A stretch of 64,000 nt of DNA from assembly GCA_014529385.2 (NCBI GenBank), contig CM043942.1:111408141-111472140 (forward strand). Reading direction: 5' to 3'. The translations under genes were made by a program, and so were the position numbers. The notes beneath the pieces are model-generated. The model had not been told where the DNA came from. It ran no database searches and worked only from the letters and a program-made list of their open reading frames with translations. The DNA is from Adiantum capillus-veneris (taxonomy: Eukaryota; Streptophyta; Polypodiopsida; Polypodiales; Pteridaceae). Below are positions 1-11,545 of this stretch, piece by piece. Within the stretch, counting starts at the first letter, position 1; every line of letters begins with the position of its first letter.

Positions 1-2328
1 ACCAGCTACCTCATTTAGTATCTCATCCTGGAATGGGAGGGGAAAGTGATCTCTTTTTGTTGCCTCATTGAGTGGACGGTAATCCACACACACCCTCCAC
101 TTTCCGTTTTTCTTAGGAGTGACAACAATGGGAGAGACCCACTCTGAATTCTCCACTGGATAAATGAAACCTGCTGCTATAAGCTTTCTTACCTCCTTGA
201 GTAAATCCTGCTCCTTGATGACTCCTAGCCTTCGTAGCTTCTGAGCCTTAGGTGTGGCCTCTGGCTTCAACTCAATTTTGTGTTGAACAGCATCTACTCC
301 ACGCACATCGGTGTAGTCTTTAGCAAAAAGCCTAGGAAATTTCCTTAGCACACATTTGAACTCCTCTCTTTCATCCTTTGTAAGTGTTGTTGATAGCATA
401 CCTTCTAGCATTCTTTCATCTTCCACTTTTTGGTTCTCTTGGGAACCTACCTCCTCCAAACCTTGACAAGAGGTCTCTTGGTTGGTTGGCTTAAACCTTA
501 CCCCCATGACTTCGATGGAAGACTCCTCTTCAGTAATGCTGCCGCTACTTTCTTCTTCTGAAGTGTTATCGGTCCAACCTTCTTCCATCTCACTTTGAGA
601 TGATTCTTCATGGAGCTCGTCTTGGCGTTGCTCCTTCATGTCAAAGACAACCTTCTTATGATTGTCATTCCTGCAAATTAGCTTTCCACTCTCCCAATCC
701 TGCAAAGCTCGCATTTTCATTAGCCATGGTCTCCCTAGGATAAATGGGTAACCATTTCCTTTGGTAGACATGACATAGAAATCCACTGCCTTCTTAATTC
801 CAAAGGCCTCCACAAAAACATTTTTACAAATGCCTACGCACCTAGCCTTGCTATTGTTTGCCATCTTGACCTTAATTTCAGGTGTCTCATGGATGTGCAT
901 GCCTAGTTTTTGCATGAGTCCCTCTGTCATGATGCAAATTTGTGCACCCCCATCCACTAGACCTTTCCTAACCAATCTCCCTTTTATGTAACAATCTAGC
1001 ACAGGTGTAATGTCCTCATTCATTTCAGCTTGTGCAATTTTCACAACAGGCACACTCTCTTTTACCTTTCTCCTAGTGCTAACTGCCCTTGTTAAATCCC
1101 TCCTAACTTGTGGACATAATGCAAGAAATTGAGGCCATGAGATATCAGGACCCTTACCTCTCATGTCTTCCAACAGGTTGTATGGAGCCATTCCATGTCC
1201 AAGAGGAAAGTCTTGGAGGTTGATACGACGTCGAGTCCTCTTAGCTTCCTTGGTCTCCTTTGCCTTCTTTTCTCGTCCATGGTCACGTTGTGATGTAACT
1301 CCTTCTTTCTCCTTACCTTTCCCTCGGCCACGCTTAATGCCATTTGCTTCCATGCCAACCTCTCTTGAATTTTTCACCTCTACCACATGCACGTTTGGGT
1401 CTGGCAAAGGTGGAACTCCTTCCACTCCTTGTGGAGGTGGTCTTGCTCCATTTGGCCTTTGTATAAGCCGTGGTTGCTGACTAGTTCCTTCACCTGCATT
1501 CATCATTGGGTAATTCAAGTTAGGTCTCCCTGGCTCCCCACGGGGCCAAGGAAATCTATACATCCCATGTCCAGACTCACTGCAATTCCAACATTGCAAG
1601 ACTCTCCTAGGTCGTGGGTCTCGCTCTTCAGACTTCTTTGCTTGTCCCTTTGGACCTACGGCTTGTGCAAGGTGAATTGACAAGCTGCTTAAAGATTCAT
1701 TTAACTTCTCAATCACTTCCGCCGTTACCTCAGGAAGCTCCTTAGATGTTGATGCTTGTGACTTACCTTTGGGTCTAAGACCTTCTATTGGAACCTCCCC
1801 CCTTAAGCACTTGAGTTTCCTATATTTCTCAGCAGCCCTAGTTTCAGCTGCATCAAAGGTAGCAAGTGCACTCGCCTCAACTTTTACCTTAAGGTCAGGA
1901 AAGAGTCCGGCTATGAACCTCTCCTTCTTTAGAAATTCTGCACCATCACTAGGGTTAGCAACATTTCGTATCCATAGAGCCCAAAGACGTAGGAACTCTT
2001 GCTTGTACAAGTAGTAGTCATCTAAGTCTTTTTGCTTATGAGAAACAATGTCTTGCCATAATTTCTGAGTGTTTTGGGGATCAAAGAAGTATTTCTTGAA
2101 ACGATTCAAAACTTCCGTGTAATTCCCTTTAACTTCCTCAGGCAAAGAGTCAAACCAAGTGCTAGCATCTTTCCTAAGGACCACCTCAAACATTTCTACA
2201 CGTTCTTGATCAGTTACTATCCTCTTGATACGGCAAGACATCTTGAAATTCGCTAGAACTAATTCTGCATCCTCTCCAGGCTCTCCAAAGAAAAGAGGAT
2301 ATCCAGACATTTGGCGTTGGCTCTCCAT
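1..2328 (-). CDS. Gag-protease-reverse transcriptase polyprotein (partial, Gypsy-1)
   Basis: Read leftwards from the ATG at 2328-2326, the frame stays open for 776 codons to the window edge. In order: a Gag capsid-type region (about residues 1-210), one zinc knuckle from residue 246 (CWNCSESGHG), a basic Lys/Arg linker, a retropepsin-like protease with LVDGGAQICIM near residue 455, an acidic linker, and the start of reverse transcriptase with KKNGKWRVCVDY near residue 740. Such a polyprotein forms virus-like particles, cleaves itself and copies the element's RNA. DGGA replaces the usual D-S/T-G-A protease motif; Gypsy-3 has the same form. The last knuckle ligand is Phe (codon 1552-1554) instead of Cys. 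An unbroken frame this long is unique in the window and suggests this is the youngest insertion. Catalytic RT residues lie outside the window. Confidence 0.88.
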   Translation of the reverse strand, partial: MESQRQMSGYPLFFGEPGEDAELVLANFKMSCRIKRIVTDQERVEMFEVVLRKDASTWFDSLPEEVKGNYTEVLNRFKKYFFDPQNTQKLWQDIVSHKQKDLDDYYLYKQEFLRLWALWIRNVANPSDGAEFLKKERFIAGLFPDLKVKVEASALATFDAAETRAAEKYRKLKCLRGEVPIEGLRPKGKSQASTSKELPEVTAEVIEKLNESLSSLSIHLAQAVGPKGQAKKSEERDPRPRRVLQCWNCSESGHGMYRFPWPRGEPGRPNLNYPMMNAGEGTSQQPRLIQRPNGARPPPQGVEGVPPLPDPNVHVVEVKNSREVGMEANGIKRGRGKGKEKEGVTSQRDHGREKKAKETKEAKRTRRRINLQDFPLGHGMAPYNLLEDMRGKGPDISWPQFLALCPQVRRDLTRAVSTRRKVKESVPVVKIAQAEMNEDITPVLDCYIKGRLVRKGLVDGGAQICIMTEGLMQKLGMHIHETPEIKVKMANNSKARCVGICKNVFVEAFGIKKAVDFYVMSTKGNGYPFILGRPWLMKMRALQDWESGKLICRNDNHKKVVFDMKEQRQDELHEESSQSEMEEGWTDNTSEEESSGSITEEESSIEVMGVRFKPTNQETSCQGLEEVGSQENQKVEDERMLEGMLSTTLTKDEREEFKCVLRKFPRLFAKDYTDVRGVDAVQHKIELKPEATPKAQKLRRLGVIKEQDLLKEVRKLIAAGFIYPVENSEWVSPIVVTPKKNGKWRVCVDYRPLNEATKRDHFPLPFQDEILNEVAG

Positions 2329-2920
2329 TGAATTGATTTCAAAGTGACGCGTTTTTGTTTTTTCTTTCTTTAAAAGATTTACACAATAATATTTTCTAAA
2401 TTGCAATCTATTCTACAACAAAATAAAAATATTCACATCAAATGACCTATGATAATCAATAAGAGGTACAATGACAGGGTTTGGTGACACGAGAATTTCT
2501 CCTGCTCTTTGGGCACCAAACATGAATACCATACGTTGTTGAAAATGGATTTTTCTACTAATTGCAATGTTTACTCCAATGTGTGGAGTGAAATGAAAGG
2601 GAAAAACTTGTTTTCCTGGGCCATTATCCATGGTCTATGCATGACCTAATTTTTAAAACAAAACAAAAATATAGACGTCCAAACTAAGGTCGTACCTAAT
2701 GAGAGGCAAAATAAAAGGATTTACTTATGCGTTTATCTCTACCAACCTAAGAGGACCTAAAATTCTACGAATTACTCGCTGAAATTGCAACTTAGTACTA
2801 ACAATTATGTGTACCTTTTGCCTTGCAATGGGAATGAAGGGATCATACAAATTCTCGTGATTCATGCAAGCTACTTGATTATGCTAAAGGTTGAGCCTTC
2901 ACAAAACATACACAAGCCTG
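2329..2920 (-). other. Gypsy-1 untranslated leader
   Basis: AT-rich sequence between the primer-binding site and the gag ATG. Short frames on either strand here show no recognisable domain. It is the normal place for the packaging signal and RNA leader of an LTR retrotransposon; no specific motif is visible. Confidence 0.6.
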
Positions 2921-2938
2921 TCCTCAGTGGGGGCACCA
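2921..2938 (-). promoter_or_regulatory. Primer-binding site of Gypsy-1
   Basis: Immediately inside the LTR the minus strand reads TGGTGCCCCCACTGAGGA. TGG at the LTR edge is the complement of a tRNA 3' CCA end, and its position abutting the LTR at 2939 fits a minus-strand primer site. It is not the initiator-Met type (TGGTATCAGAGC) used by Copia-2. I cannot name the tRNA. Confidence 0.65.
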
Positions 2939-3200
2939 ATTTGAAGCGGTCCGGGGTAGGCAACAAGAAGAGCAACCTCTAGACACACTTCAAGGCTCCC
3001 GTGCTGCTCAATGGGACTGGGGCACAACACAACACAAACCAAAACAACAAACCCCCAGCCAAATCCCAACTACACAAGGGGCACCACCTAGTTTAAGAGC
3101 GAACTAGGACGCAAAAGAGGAGAATCGTTAGAGCAACCCACAAACAAGCAAGGAATTTACACTAACCCTAACACCAATGGAACACTCTCATACACTAAAA

Positions 3201-3203
<3 letters not shown>

Positions 3204-3250
<47 letters not shown>
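3204..3250. repeat. (GA)n microsatellite in Gypsy-1 LTR
   Basis: Uninterrupted GA dinucleotide run. The same tract sits at the same place in the Gypsy-2 LTR (54442-54475), so it is part of the LTR family and expands or contracts there. Confidence 0.95.
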
Positions 3251-3254
<4 letters not shown>

Positions 3255-3914
3255 TGCTCGGGCTGCTTTGAAGTGTATCGTTAATGATCAAGCAAACATA
3301 AATATATATATGTAAGAAAGAGAGAGAAGGGGAAAGGGGGTGCTTGTTGCACTAATGCCTTCTTACAAATCTATCATGACCAATCAAAGTGAGATTAGTA
3401 TTTGTTCAACATAGCCTGAGTAAATTACACCACAACACATCACAAGAAAAAAGCCACCCCATTCACTGTCTTAAGGCCAGGGGAGTCCTCTCCACCCTGT
3501 CGCCCTCTTACAACATGTGGGATTTAAGGCTAAATTGATAACAATACCCAGAGACAAGCTATCAAGAAATTAAATAAAACACCAAGACACTTACACATCA
3601 TTATTGTCCATGACTTCACGTTGGAAGGGAGACAAGGTATCCATGGTTAGTCCAAATTCACCCTCCTTGATTCAGCAAATGTTGGGCTTACTCTAGTAGG
3701 AGAAATGATAGATTTCCTACTCTCAATTTAATGATCACTCTCTCTTACAATGGCATAGAGTTCCCTTGCTAATCACCCCTAATACAACACATACATATTC
3801 CTAATGCCAATGAGATTCCACTCAAGAGCTCCTTCTCAAGAGGTTGAGCTTGGCTTCTCAAGCTATAGCATAGTGCTCTTTCTTCTCCCCCCTTTTTGTG
3901 CTAGCTACACCCTC

Positions 3915-3922
3915 CTTTTATA
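3915..3922 (-). promoter_or_regulatory. TATA box of Gypsy-1 LTR promoter
   Basis: The minus strand reads GCTATAAAAGGAGG, a strong TATA box about 1.7 kb inside the LTR. Transcription would start 25-35 bases further left and run towards gag, leaving about 0.9 kb of R-U5 before the primer-binding site. Confidence 0.7.
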
Positions 3923-5630
3923 GCAATTTTGAAGGCTAGGGTTACTCCTCTAACCATGGTTGGGTTAGATTTTCAGCAATTTATCTAATTTCTTTTGCTT
4001 GGAATTATCAAGAAGTTGGTGGGGAAAGAGAGAGGAGAGAAATGCAGGTGATAGGACTTTTCATAGTGGGTTAGTGTTAGTAGAGTTAATATTAATTTAC
4101 AAATGGAATTGGATATTTACAATGGGAGTATCCATGTAGGATACAAATAAGGAAGAAAAACTCTTAAGAGGTAAGAAAAGATGGATTTCTTACAAGGTTG
4201 ATGCTCCAAGTGTCTTGAGTAGGGCCAATTTTGACGCTTGTTGACGGTCCACTAGCTTTGACGGTACATTTTTTCTCCACTCTTGACCTTCCTTGAGAGA
4301 CAAGGTAATTGAAGCTGAGTAATCAACCACCATGATGTTGTCTTTTAAGAGAAGAGGCTGAATTTTGTGGTTTTTTTGATAGATATGGGTAATTTGGAGG
4401 AGGAAAAGTGAGACTAGGTGGTCAATTTTGGAATGGAATTGTGTGTGGGAGGTATGAGTTCAACATGGTTTCTCTTATTCTTCAAGGTTGAGGAGAAGGT
4501 GAGTCGTGTGTAGAGAGGAGTGGTGAGAGAGGTGGGGATGATGAGTGGAGAAGTGTGTGTGAAAGAGGAAAATGATAAAGTGGAAGAGAGAGTGTGGCTG
4601 CATAGCATGGGAAAACTGGGGTCCACTAATAAAATCATAGCTCACACCTCGTAGCTCAAAAAAATATGAAAAAATTTGAGGCTAAAGTTCAGCCCACGAG
4701 CTACAACTTTTGTTTGTATCACCTTTTCAAATTCTGAGAGCAAGTGAACTTTAAAAATTCAGCAAAACCAATCGTGTTTTTCCACTGCACAAGGTCCTTG
4801 TGGGGTCCTTCTTTGGATGATTCTTTTGAATACCTCCAAGAGTGAGCCCTCCATAGTGCATGTATGCATGCCACCTACCCTTGACCTTATTTGGTAGGTC
4901 TATAATTGAAGATATTGTTGAGATCATGATATAAGTGAATAGTACAACTAAGAAAATCGAATATTGAGGGGTCTAAAAAATATGTACATGTCAAATAAAA
5001 ATAATATAAGTGGAAAAAATATAAAGGGGTCAAAAAAAAATCTCTCTCATTATGAGGCTACCATAAAAAGATAAATATTTTTGGTGTTCTAATTTTTTAG
5101 AAAAAAAAACAAAATAGATGTAGGAATGGAAAAATCATAATAGTGAAAAAATATACACATAAATAAAACTAGTTTTTTTGGATTTTTGTTGGGGTGGAGT
5201 TACACCAAATATAAGAGAAGCTTACATGAAAATATTTCTATATGGAATAAAGAGTATGAAAAATGGTAAGAAAAATTGTAGTAATGGTGAGGCAATGTAC
5301 AGAGCATAAATAACATACACCTAGGTAAAAATATTTAAATAAATACCAAAATAATTATGAAAAAATCTTTTATTTAGGCCCTATATACAAAGAAATATTT
5401 ACATACGCATGGGCCATAATACACTTATGTTTTTTATTTTTTTGGCTCAACTAACCCAATGCCTAGCTAATTGAGGGTTTTTTATTTCAGTAAGGAGATA
5501 TGGGAAAAGTCCCCTAACTCACACGCACCTATATACAGTGAAAGGGTGAGGGTAACCACAGTGTTTGAGTGATTTTATAGGGGGGGATAACTCACTATGG
5601 CAATCACAGAGAGCCGAAAAACGGCTATCA

Positions 5631-6474
5631 CCGTCTTGTGTAGATTGGCAAGCAGGAGGTGGTCGACATCGATATCGGCATCGACATACATCACTCATTG
5701 GTCATCAAAGCATCATATATAGACCAAGTATACATATACATCATCAGATATATATATTGCAGTCTGCATTGCTACTTCTTGTGCTTGCCAAGTTCGAAGG
5801 GAGGTGTGGCCATATGACGGCTTGACACCACTGGCATGTATTGCAGATTGATGTACCTTGATTGTGGGTCTGCTAGTTGTGAGTCACGCCAGCAGACAGA
5901 CTGCCGCAGCGGTCATAGGACAGTGATTGGTCTATTGTAGGATGTCTGCTAGTTCTGGGCAGTTTGCTGAGCCATCTGTGAGGGTCGTGTGTGAGGTTTT
6001 TTGAAGCCGAGCACTGGGGGATGGGTTACCCAGTGTGAGGTGGATTAGGTTGCTGGAGTTCCCGTCTACACGCATCCTCTTCGGCGACTTTTATCCCATA
6101 GGATATATGACTTTGTGTAGACACTGGATTGCATCTTATGCGTCAGGCCGTTGAGGCAGTGTTCAGGGTTCAGTCTTTAGACAGATACAGGTTCTATCAT
6201 CGCCCATACAGGAGACAGTGTATGCTTAGAGGACAACAGATTACAGAGATTTTCAGATTTGTCAGTGGTCAGCTGTTTATGATTGTTTTTGAGCTATCTT
6301 TTTGTTACTAGAGCTCAGTTTACAGCGGAGACTCTGTCAAAATTTTCCAAAATACTGATAGTTCCTGAGGAAAGGTGTTCAGCTTGTTGTTTACAACTTG
6401 TTTACTGTGTACAGAGGCCAGTTTACAGGGGAAACTCTGCCGGATTTTTCCCAAAAGTAAATAGTTTGGCAGAT
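5631..6474 (+). other. Copia-1 leader / 5' LTR remnant
   Basis: No gene. The sequence shows no clear match to the retained 3' LTR part (12471-12754), so it is either the far end of the 5' LTR or leader RNA. About 100 bases near its end are imperfectly duplicated: TTTACAG-G-GAGACTCTG around 6318 and TTTACAGGGGAAACTCTG around 6422. No initiator-Met primer site was found. Confidence 0.5.
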
Positions 6475-7230
6475 ATGGCATCTTCTCAGAGTGAGACTCT
6501 TTACAACATAAAGAAGCTGGATGGCACAAACTTTCCATTCTGGAAGAAGCAGATTTGGCAGGTTTTGGTGCAGAAAAAACAAGTGAAGCCATTGAATCTC
6601 AAAGGGGAGAGACCAGAAGGTATGGATGAAGATGAGTGGGAAGATCTTGACGAGTTAGCTTATTCCACAATCATGCTGACACTAGCAGAAAATGTTTACT
6701 TCAATGTAGCAGAAGAGACTACAGTGTATGGAGTATGGCAAAAGCTATGTGGTATGTACGAGAAACAAAGTGCTCCTTCTCAGATTTATTGGCTCAAGAA
6801 ATTGGTGGATTTGAAGATGAAGGAAGTGACAATCATGTCAAATCATCTCAATGAATTCACTCAATTTTCAGCTAGTTAACAACACAGGAGATAGTCTTTC
6901 CAGATTCAGTGAAGTCTATGTTTCTCTTAATCACTTTGCCAGACAGTTGGGATACTTTTTGTACAGCGTTAAGTAATTCTGTCGCACCAGAAGGTCTTAC
7001 AAGTGCCAATGTAGAAGGCAGCTTGCTCACAAAGAAAGTGAACAGGAAGAACATTGACAAAGGCAAAGGCAATAGTGCTTTTGTCGTTCGAGGGAGACAA
7101 TAGTCTAAAGCGAGAAGGGTAAGAAGGCACAAAACCGAAGTATGTCTCGTGACTCGAAGTCAAAGGATGACATAGAATGCTACCATTGTGGCAAGAAGGG
7201 TCACATGAAGAGAGATTGTACGAAGTGGAA
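6475..7230 (+). pseudogene. Copia-1 Gag with zinc knuckle
   Basis: Starts at ATG 6475 (MASSQSETLYNIKKLDG). A copia-type Gag: a capsid-like helical region, then a basic segment and a CCHC zinc knuckle CYHCGKKGHMKRDC encoded at 7178-7219, which would bind element RNA in virus-like particles. The frame is broken by a frameshift near 6872, a TAG at 7101-7103 and a further frame change before 7142. All four zinc ligands are intact. It runs on into the protease-integrase frame without a gap, as expected for a single copia polyprotein. Confidence 0.85.
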
Positions 7231-8770
7231 ACAAGAAAAAGGCAAAACAAAGAGTTCTGAGAAAGATGAAAAGAAGAGTTCAGTGAAGATTGAAGAGGTG
7301 AATGTCACAGGATCTGGTTCAGACAGTGATTCTGGTATAGCAGTTGGTGACATCTTCCTCACAAGCAATCTTGATTCTGTTTTCTTGGCTGCAGAGGATG
7401 GACATGCTATGAGTGATTGGATTATCGACTCAGGGGAATCTTTACATGTTTCTCCGCACAAAGAGTGGTTTACATCATATGTGGCTACTAAAGATTATGT
7501 CAGACTTGGCAATGAGCATGTTTGTGACATAATTGGAGTGGGAGATGTGCAGTTGAAGTTTCAGAATGGCTCTTCTTTATGGCTCAAGAATGTCATACAT
7601 GTTCCAACAGTCCGAAAGAGCTTGATCAGTACAGGGAAGTTGGATGATGCGGGTTATGTGACAGTTTTTGGGAACAACGCTTGGAAGATATGCAAAGGTT
7701 CGATGACTGTAGCACATAGCAACAAGTTAGGAACTCTATACACTTTATATGTTTCAGAGGTTAAAAACCATGTAATTAATGTGATTGAGCAGCCAAGTGT
7801 ATCACTGTGGCATCGCAGGCTGGGACATATGTCAAAAAGAGGAATGGAAATACTTTCTCATTATGGTTATTTGCCTGGATTTTCATTTCAAGATTTTGAG
7901 TTTTGTGAGCATTTTGTTTATGGTAAGCAAACACAGGAACCGCACAGATCAAAGAGGAATCATAGGGATGAACGGTTAGCTCTTGTGCACAGTGATCTAT
8001 GCGGACCAATGCCTAGTTTGTCACTAGGAGGAGCATCGTACTTTTGTACATTCATAGATGACTATTCTCACAAAGTATGGGTTTACTTCTTGAAGCACAA
8101 GGATGAGGTGCTCAAGGTCTTTAAGACATTCTTGTAGCTTGTGGAGAATCAGAGTGGTCAGAAGCTGAAGTGCTTGAGAACTGACAATGGTGGAGAATAC
8201 GTTTCCAAAGATTTTCAAGACTTTTGTGAAGCAAAAGGGATAAAGCGGGAACTTACTGCATCATACAATACTTCAAAAAATGGAGTTGCAGAACGTATGA
8301 ATAGAACCATACAAGAGAAGGTCAGATGCATGTTGTCAAATGTTGAGTTTCCTAATGGATTTTGGGCAGAAGCAGTGGCTACAGCACTCCATTTGATGAA
8401 CATGTCTCCTAGTAGGGTTCTGGATAAGAGTGCAGTGGCCGAGATGCTATGGACAGGCAAGGCACCTTCGTAGAAGCATCTCAGAGTCTTTGGTTGTGAA
8501 TCTTATAGCCATATTCCTAAGGAGTTTAGAAATAAGTTAGAACCAAAGAGCAAGAAGTGTATATTTCTTGGCTACGGAGAATCGGGCGAGATGGGTTACC
8601 GGCTTTGGGATCTTGAGTCCAGAAAACTTATTTGTAGCAATGATGTGCATTTCAATGAAGCCAAGTTTCATGCTAAGCCAGAGAAGGCAGAGGAGACCAG
8701 AAGAGTTGTCTTTAGGGAAGATGGACCTAGTGCTAGCATATCAAGACAACATGGTCAGGCTCAGGAATAG
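7231..8770 (+). pseudogene. Copia-1 protease and integrase
   Basis: Continues the polyprotein. The protease active site is WIIDSGESLHVSP (about 7418-7456). The integrase follows: HHCC zinc domain (WHRRLGHMS... FCEHF), then a DDE core with HSDLCGP, RTDNGGEY and NGVAERMNRT, so all three acidic residues are present. The last zinc ligand Cys is Phe (7913-7915). In-frame stops occur at 8135-8137, 8471-8473 and 8768-8770, each a single TAG in otherwise good coding sequence. Its role would be inserting the cDNA copy into chromosomes. Confidence 0.87.
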
Positions 8771-9602
8771 CCTATAGTGGCTAGAGAGGCAGAATCAGTT
8801 GTGGTGAGACGTTCTGAGCGTATCTCCAAACCACCTGATCGTTATGTGCCATCTCTAAATTATGTCATGCTCACAGATTACGGAGAACCATCTTGTTACA
8901 AGGAAGCATTACAAGTGGTTGACTCGAAAAAATGGCAGTTGGCCATGCAGTTAGAGATGACAGCTCTCCATAAAAACCAGACATGGAAGCTAGTTAAACT
9001 ACCACATGGCAAAAAGGCTCTACCTTGTAAATGGATTTACAGGTATAAGATCACCGCTCATGATAGTCAGCCAAAGTACAAAGCAAGGCTTGTTCCCAAG
9101 GGATTTAAGCAAGAACAAGGCATTGACTTTGATGAAGTCTTCTCTCCAGTGGTCAAGATGACTACATTGAGATGCTTTCTTGCACTGGTTGCTATATTGG
9201 ATTTGGTGTTGCACCAAATGGACGTCAAGACAGCGTTCTTGCATGGTGATTTAGATGTGCAAAATTTACATGCAGCAGCCAGAAGGGTTTGTTGAGAAAG
9301 GAAAGGAAGATTTGGTATGCCAGTTGTTAAAGAGTCTTTATGGCTTAAAACAATCACAGAGGGCATGGTACCATAAGTTCCAACAGTTTATGCTATCTCA
9401 AGGCTACAAACGTAGTGAGTTTGATCACTGTCTATATACAAAGAATGCTAAGGATGGTAGTTGGCGGATCCTTATTTTGTATGTGGATGACATGTTGATT
9501 GCTGGCAAACACTTGGAAAAAATTTCAGCTTTGAAGTCAAAGATGGAAAAATCGTTTGACATGAAAGACATGGGTGAGGCAAGTCATATACTTGGTATGC
9601 GC
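8771..9602 (+). pseudogene. Copia-1 reverse transcriptase, 5' portion
   Basis: RVT_2-type reverse transcriptase. Visible blocks: WKLVKLPHGKKALPCKWIYR, FKQEQGIDFDEVFSPV, MDVKTAFLHGDL with the first catalytic Asp, then after a frameshift near 9255 QQPEGFV, SLYGLKQSQRAW and LYVDDMLIAG with the intact YVDD pair. The frame stops at HILGMR where the solo LTR begins (9603) and resumes at 11550 with the next conserved block, WLSQIEYIDKV. Confidence 0.9.
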
Positions 9603-11545
9603 TGAGGCAATCTTTTCCATGCATGGGAACCCCCCATATATTTTTGCCCTTTTACCAAAATATTTCCTATTATATAAGTTACTTTTGATATTTTCTTCCT
9701 TTTTCACAAACGTTTTAGCCTTTATTAAATAAATAAGACTTATGCTAATCAATCACGATGTAGCATAAATAAGTAAGCTTTCTTTGTTGATATCTCTTTT
9801 GACCTTAAATATTAAATATATATAAATTACATTATATAGTTTAGTATTTTCTAATATATTTTTCATGTATATATATTATTTCACCCTACCAAATATTTTA
9901 TTCACTAGTTTTCATTTTCAAACCTCAACCCCACTTTCAAATTTCAATAATACCTCCATCTAGATGATTGCCAATCTTTTCAAAACTCTAGGTCATGTTT
10001 TCATACACATGAAGGAGCTTACACTTGAAGGCAAGAGAGAAGTCCACTCAAAGGGGACCACCAAAAGACCTTTGCAACCACAAATAATACATTATTTGGC
10101 TAAATTTTTTAAGTAGATAAGAACCCCGAATATGAAGAAGCGTTCAACATGAAAGATGTAGCTAGTGATCTCAACTTTTAGCTCAATTTTTTTCAGAATT
10201 TTTGGAGTTATGAACACGGAGATATGATTTTTGTAGTGGACCCTAGTTTTCTCGTGTAATGGTGACACAGGCCATCCCCAATTTTCTTCCCTCTAGAATG
10301 GCTATGGTTCTACAAGTCTTCAAGCATGATTACAAGAGTCAAGGCTCTTTTAATGAGGTCTTGGAAAGTCTAGAGTGATTCTATCACCATTTTTGGAGGA
10401 TCCATCCTCATCAACAACTATCCACCTTTGACAATCTCTCTTGTAAATTTCTTGCCTCTCTCTTCTCTCCCTAATAAGCTTATGTCTAGCCAAAGCTAGA
10501 CTATTGTAAATATCTCCTATCCTCTACATCCTACCCACATTCTCTCATCTTCTCTCTCTATTGACTCTGGTATTTTAAATAATGAGGAGACAAGATGGGA
10601 GCCACACTCACATGCACCCCATTTTCCTAGTCACCAAAGTGGGACACTCACCTCAAATAGAAATATTGCTAAATCCTCCCCTCCTTCCCTATATAAGGAG
10701 GCCATGAGAGATCACTTAAAAAACATAACACACACACACACACACACCTATTCATACGTACTCTTGTGCTACATGCTTGTAGCATGAACCCTAATCACAT
10801 AATCACAACACCATCATCGTCACCATCACCATGCACAAAAGATGAGCACCACACCTCCACACCACTTGTAATTAAGGGTTGAAGGCACAATTTCAAGAAG
10901 AAGAAGGGTGGACACACTCATGATATTCCTCGCCATCAACTCCCATCTCTCCATTATGCCTCCTACGATCTTGTCCCCTTCTCTTTTTCCTACCATACGC
11001 TACCTATTGTATTCATCTTTTGCAAGCAATCAACACACTCCATCTTGGTGCCATACTTTGTGTCGCTTTGGATACATCTCATTGTGAGTATGGTATATGC
11101 TTGTTCCTTGCCTTTTTTGTTTCTGCTTATGTAAAGGTGTGCGGATTCGCCACCATACACACACACTCTCTCTCTCTCCCTCTCATATTCCTATCATCTT
11201 GCTACTTCCATCTTGAGGTGTGCGGATTCGCCACCTCTTGTATGATAAGTGAGCATACTCACAAGTTTCCCCTACCTCATTATCTTCCTTACTAACATGC
11301 ACGAGTAGCAAGCCCATTCTCACTCATTCACCGCTCCTCTCACCTTATTCTCCGACCACCCCATTCCACATTTGGGCATGGATCTTGAAATTGTTTTCCA
11401 TGGCATGCTTCATTGTGTATATGTATGCGTCCTAGCCGCATATCTTGCTAGGTGGTGCCCCTATTGTGTATCCCCCATAATGAGGCCATTGTGCATAGTC
11501 TTGGTGTAGAGGCCACCGGGTCTATTTTTTCACTTCCACCTCTCA
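9603..11545 (+). repeat. Solo LTR inserted in Copia-1 RT
   Basis: 1,943 bp with no coding capacity, starting TGAGGCAATC and ending CCACCTCTCA (TG...CA ends with TGAG/CTCA inversion), inserted between two contiguous blocks of the RT gene. Flanks are GCGC (9599-9602) and GGGC (11546-11549), an imperfect 4 bp duplication. A TATA box lies at 10690. Bases 10150-10245 resemble the minus strand of the Gypsy-1 LTR around 4617-4730 (both run through a 'gtggaccc(t/c)agttttc' block), suggesting a distant gypsy relative. A direct repeat GTGTGCGGATTCGCCACC occurs near 11137 and 11218. Confidence 0.75.
10690..10697 (+). promoter_or_regulatory. TATA box of the solo LTR
   Basis: CCCTATATAAGGAGGCC, a typical plant TATA context, about 1.09 kb into the LTR on the plus strand. 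It fixes the LTR orientation as plus. It is followed by a short (CA)n tract. Confidence 0.65.

Larger units (their letters stand above)
1..5630 (-). mobile_element. Gypsy-1: Ty3/gypsy LTR retrotransposon, 5' part
   Basis: The 5' half of a minus-strand gypsy element: 5' LTR (2939-5630), primer-binding site directly inside it, a roughly 600 bp leader, and an open Gag-protease-RT frame that leaves the window at base 1. The first 420 bases are nearly identical to 59620-60035 of Gypsy-2, so both belong to one family. The left end (rest of pol and 3' LTR) is outside the window. The LTR ends at 5630 next to Copia-1 leader sequence, so it probably inserted into the 5' LTR region of Copia-1. The expected 5 bp target duplication would be CCGTC (5631-5635), which cannot be tested here. 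Confidence 0.9.
2939..5630 (-). repeat. 5' LTR of Gypsy-1
   Basis: On the minus strand the LTR begins TGATAGCCG at 5630, matching TGATAGCTG at the Gypsy-2 3' LTR edge, which directly follows a polypurine tract. The inner edge at 2939 abuts the primer-binding site. Gypsy-2 ends there in CA; Gypsy-1 reads AT, a mutated terminus. The region 2941-3250 aligns base for base with 54177-54475, including the (GA)n tract; the rest is more diverged. It holds a TATA box and no convincing ORF. Confidence 0.85.

Noticed and set aside
5631-6474. Complete 5' LTR of Copia-1
   Set aside because: No match to the TGTTGGGATTAAATCCC start of the 3' LTR and no initiator-Met primer site before gag.
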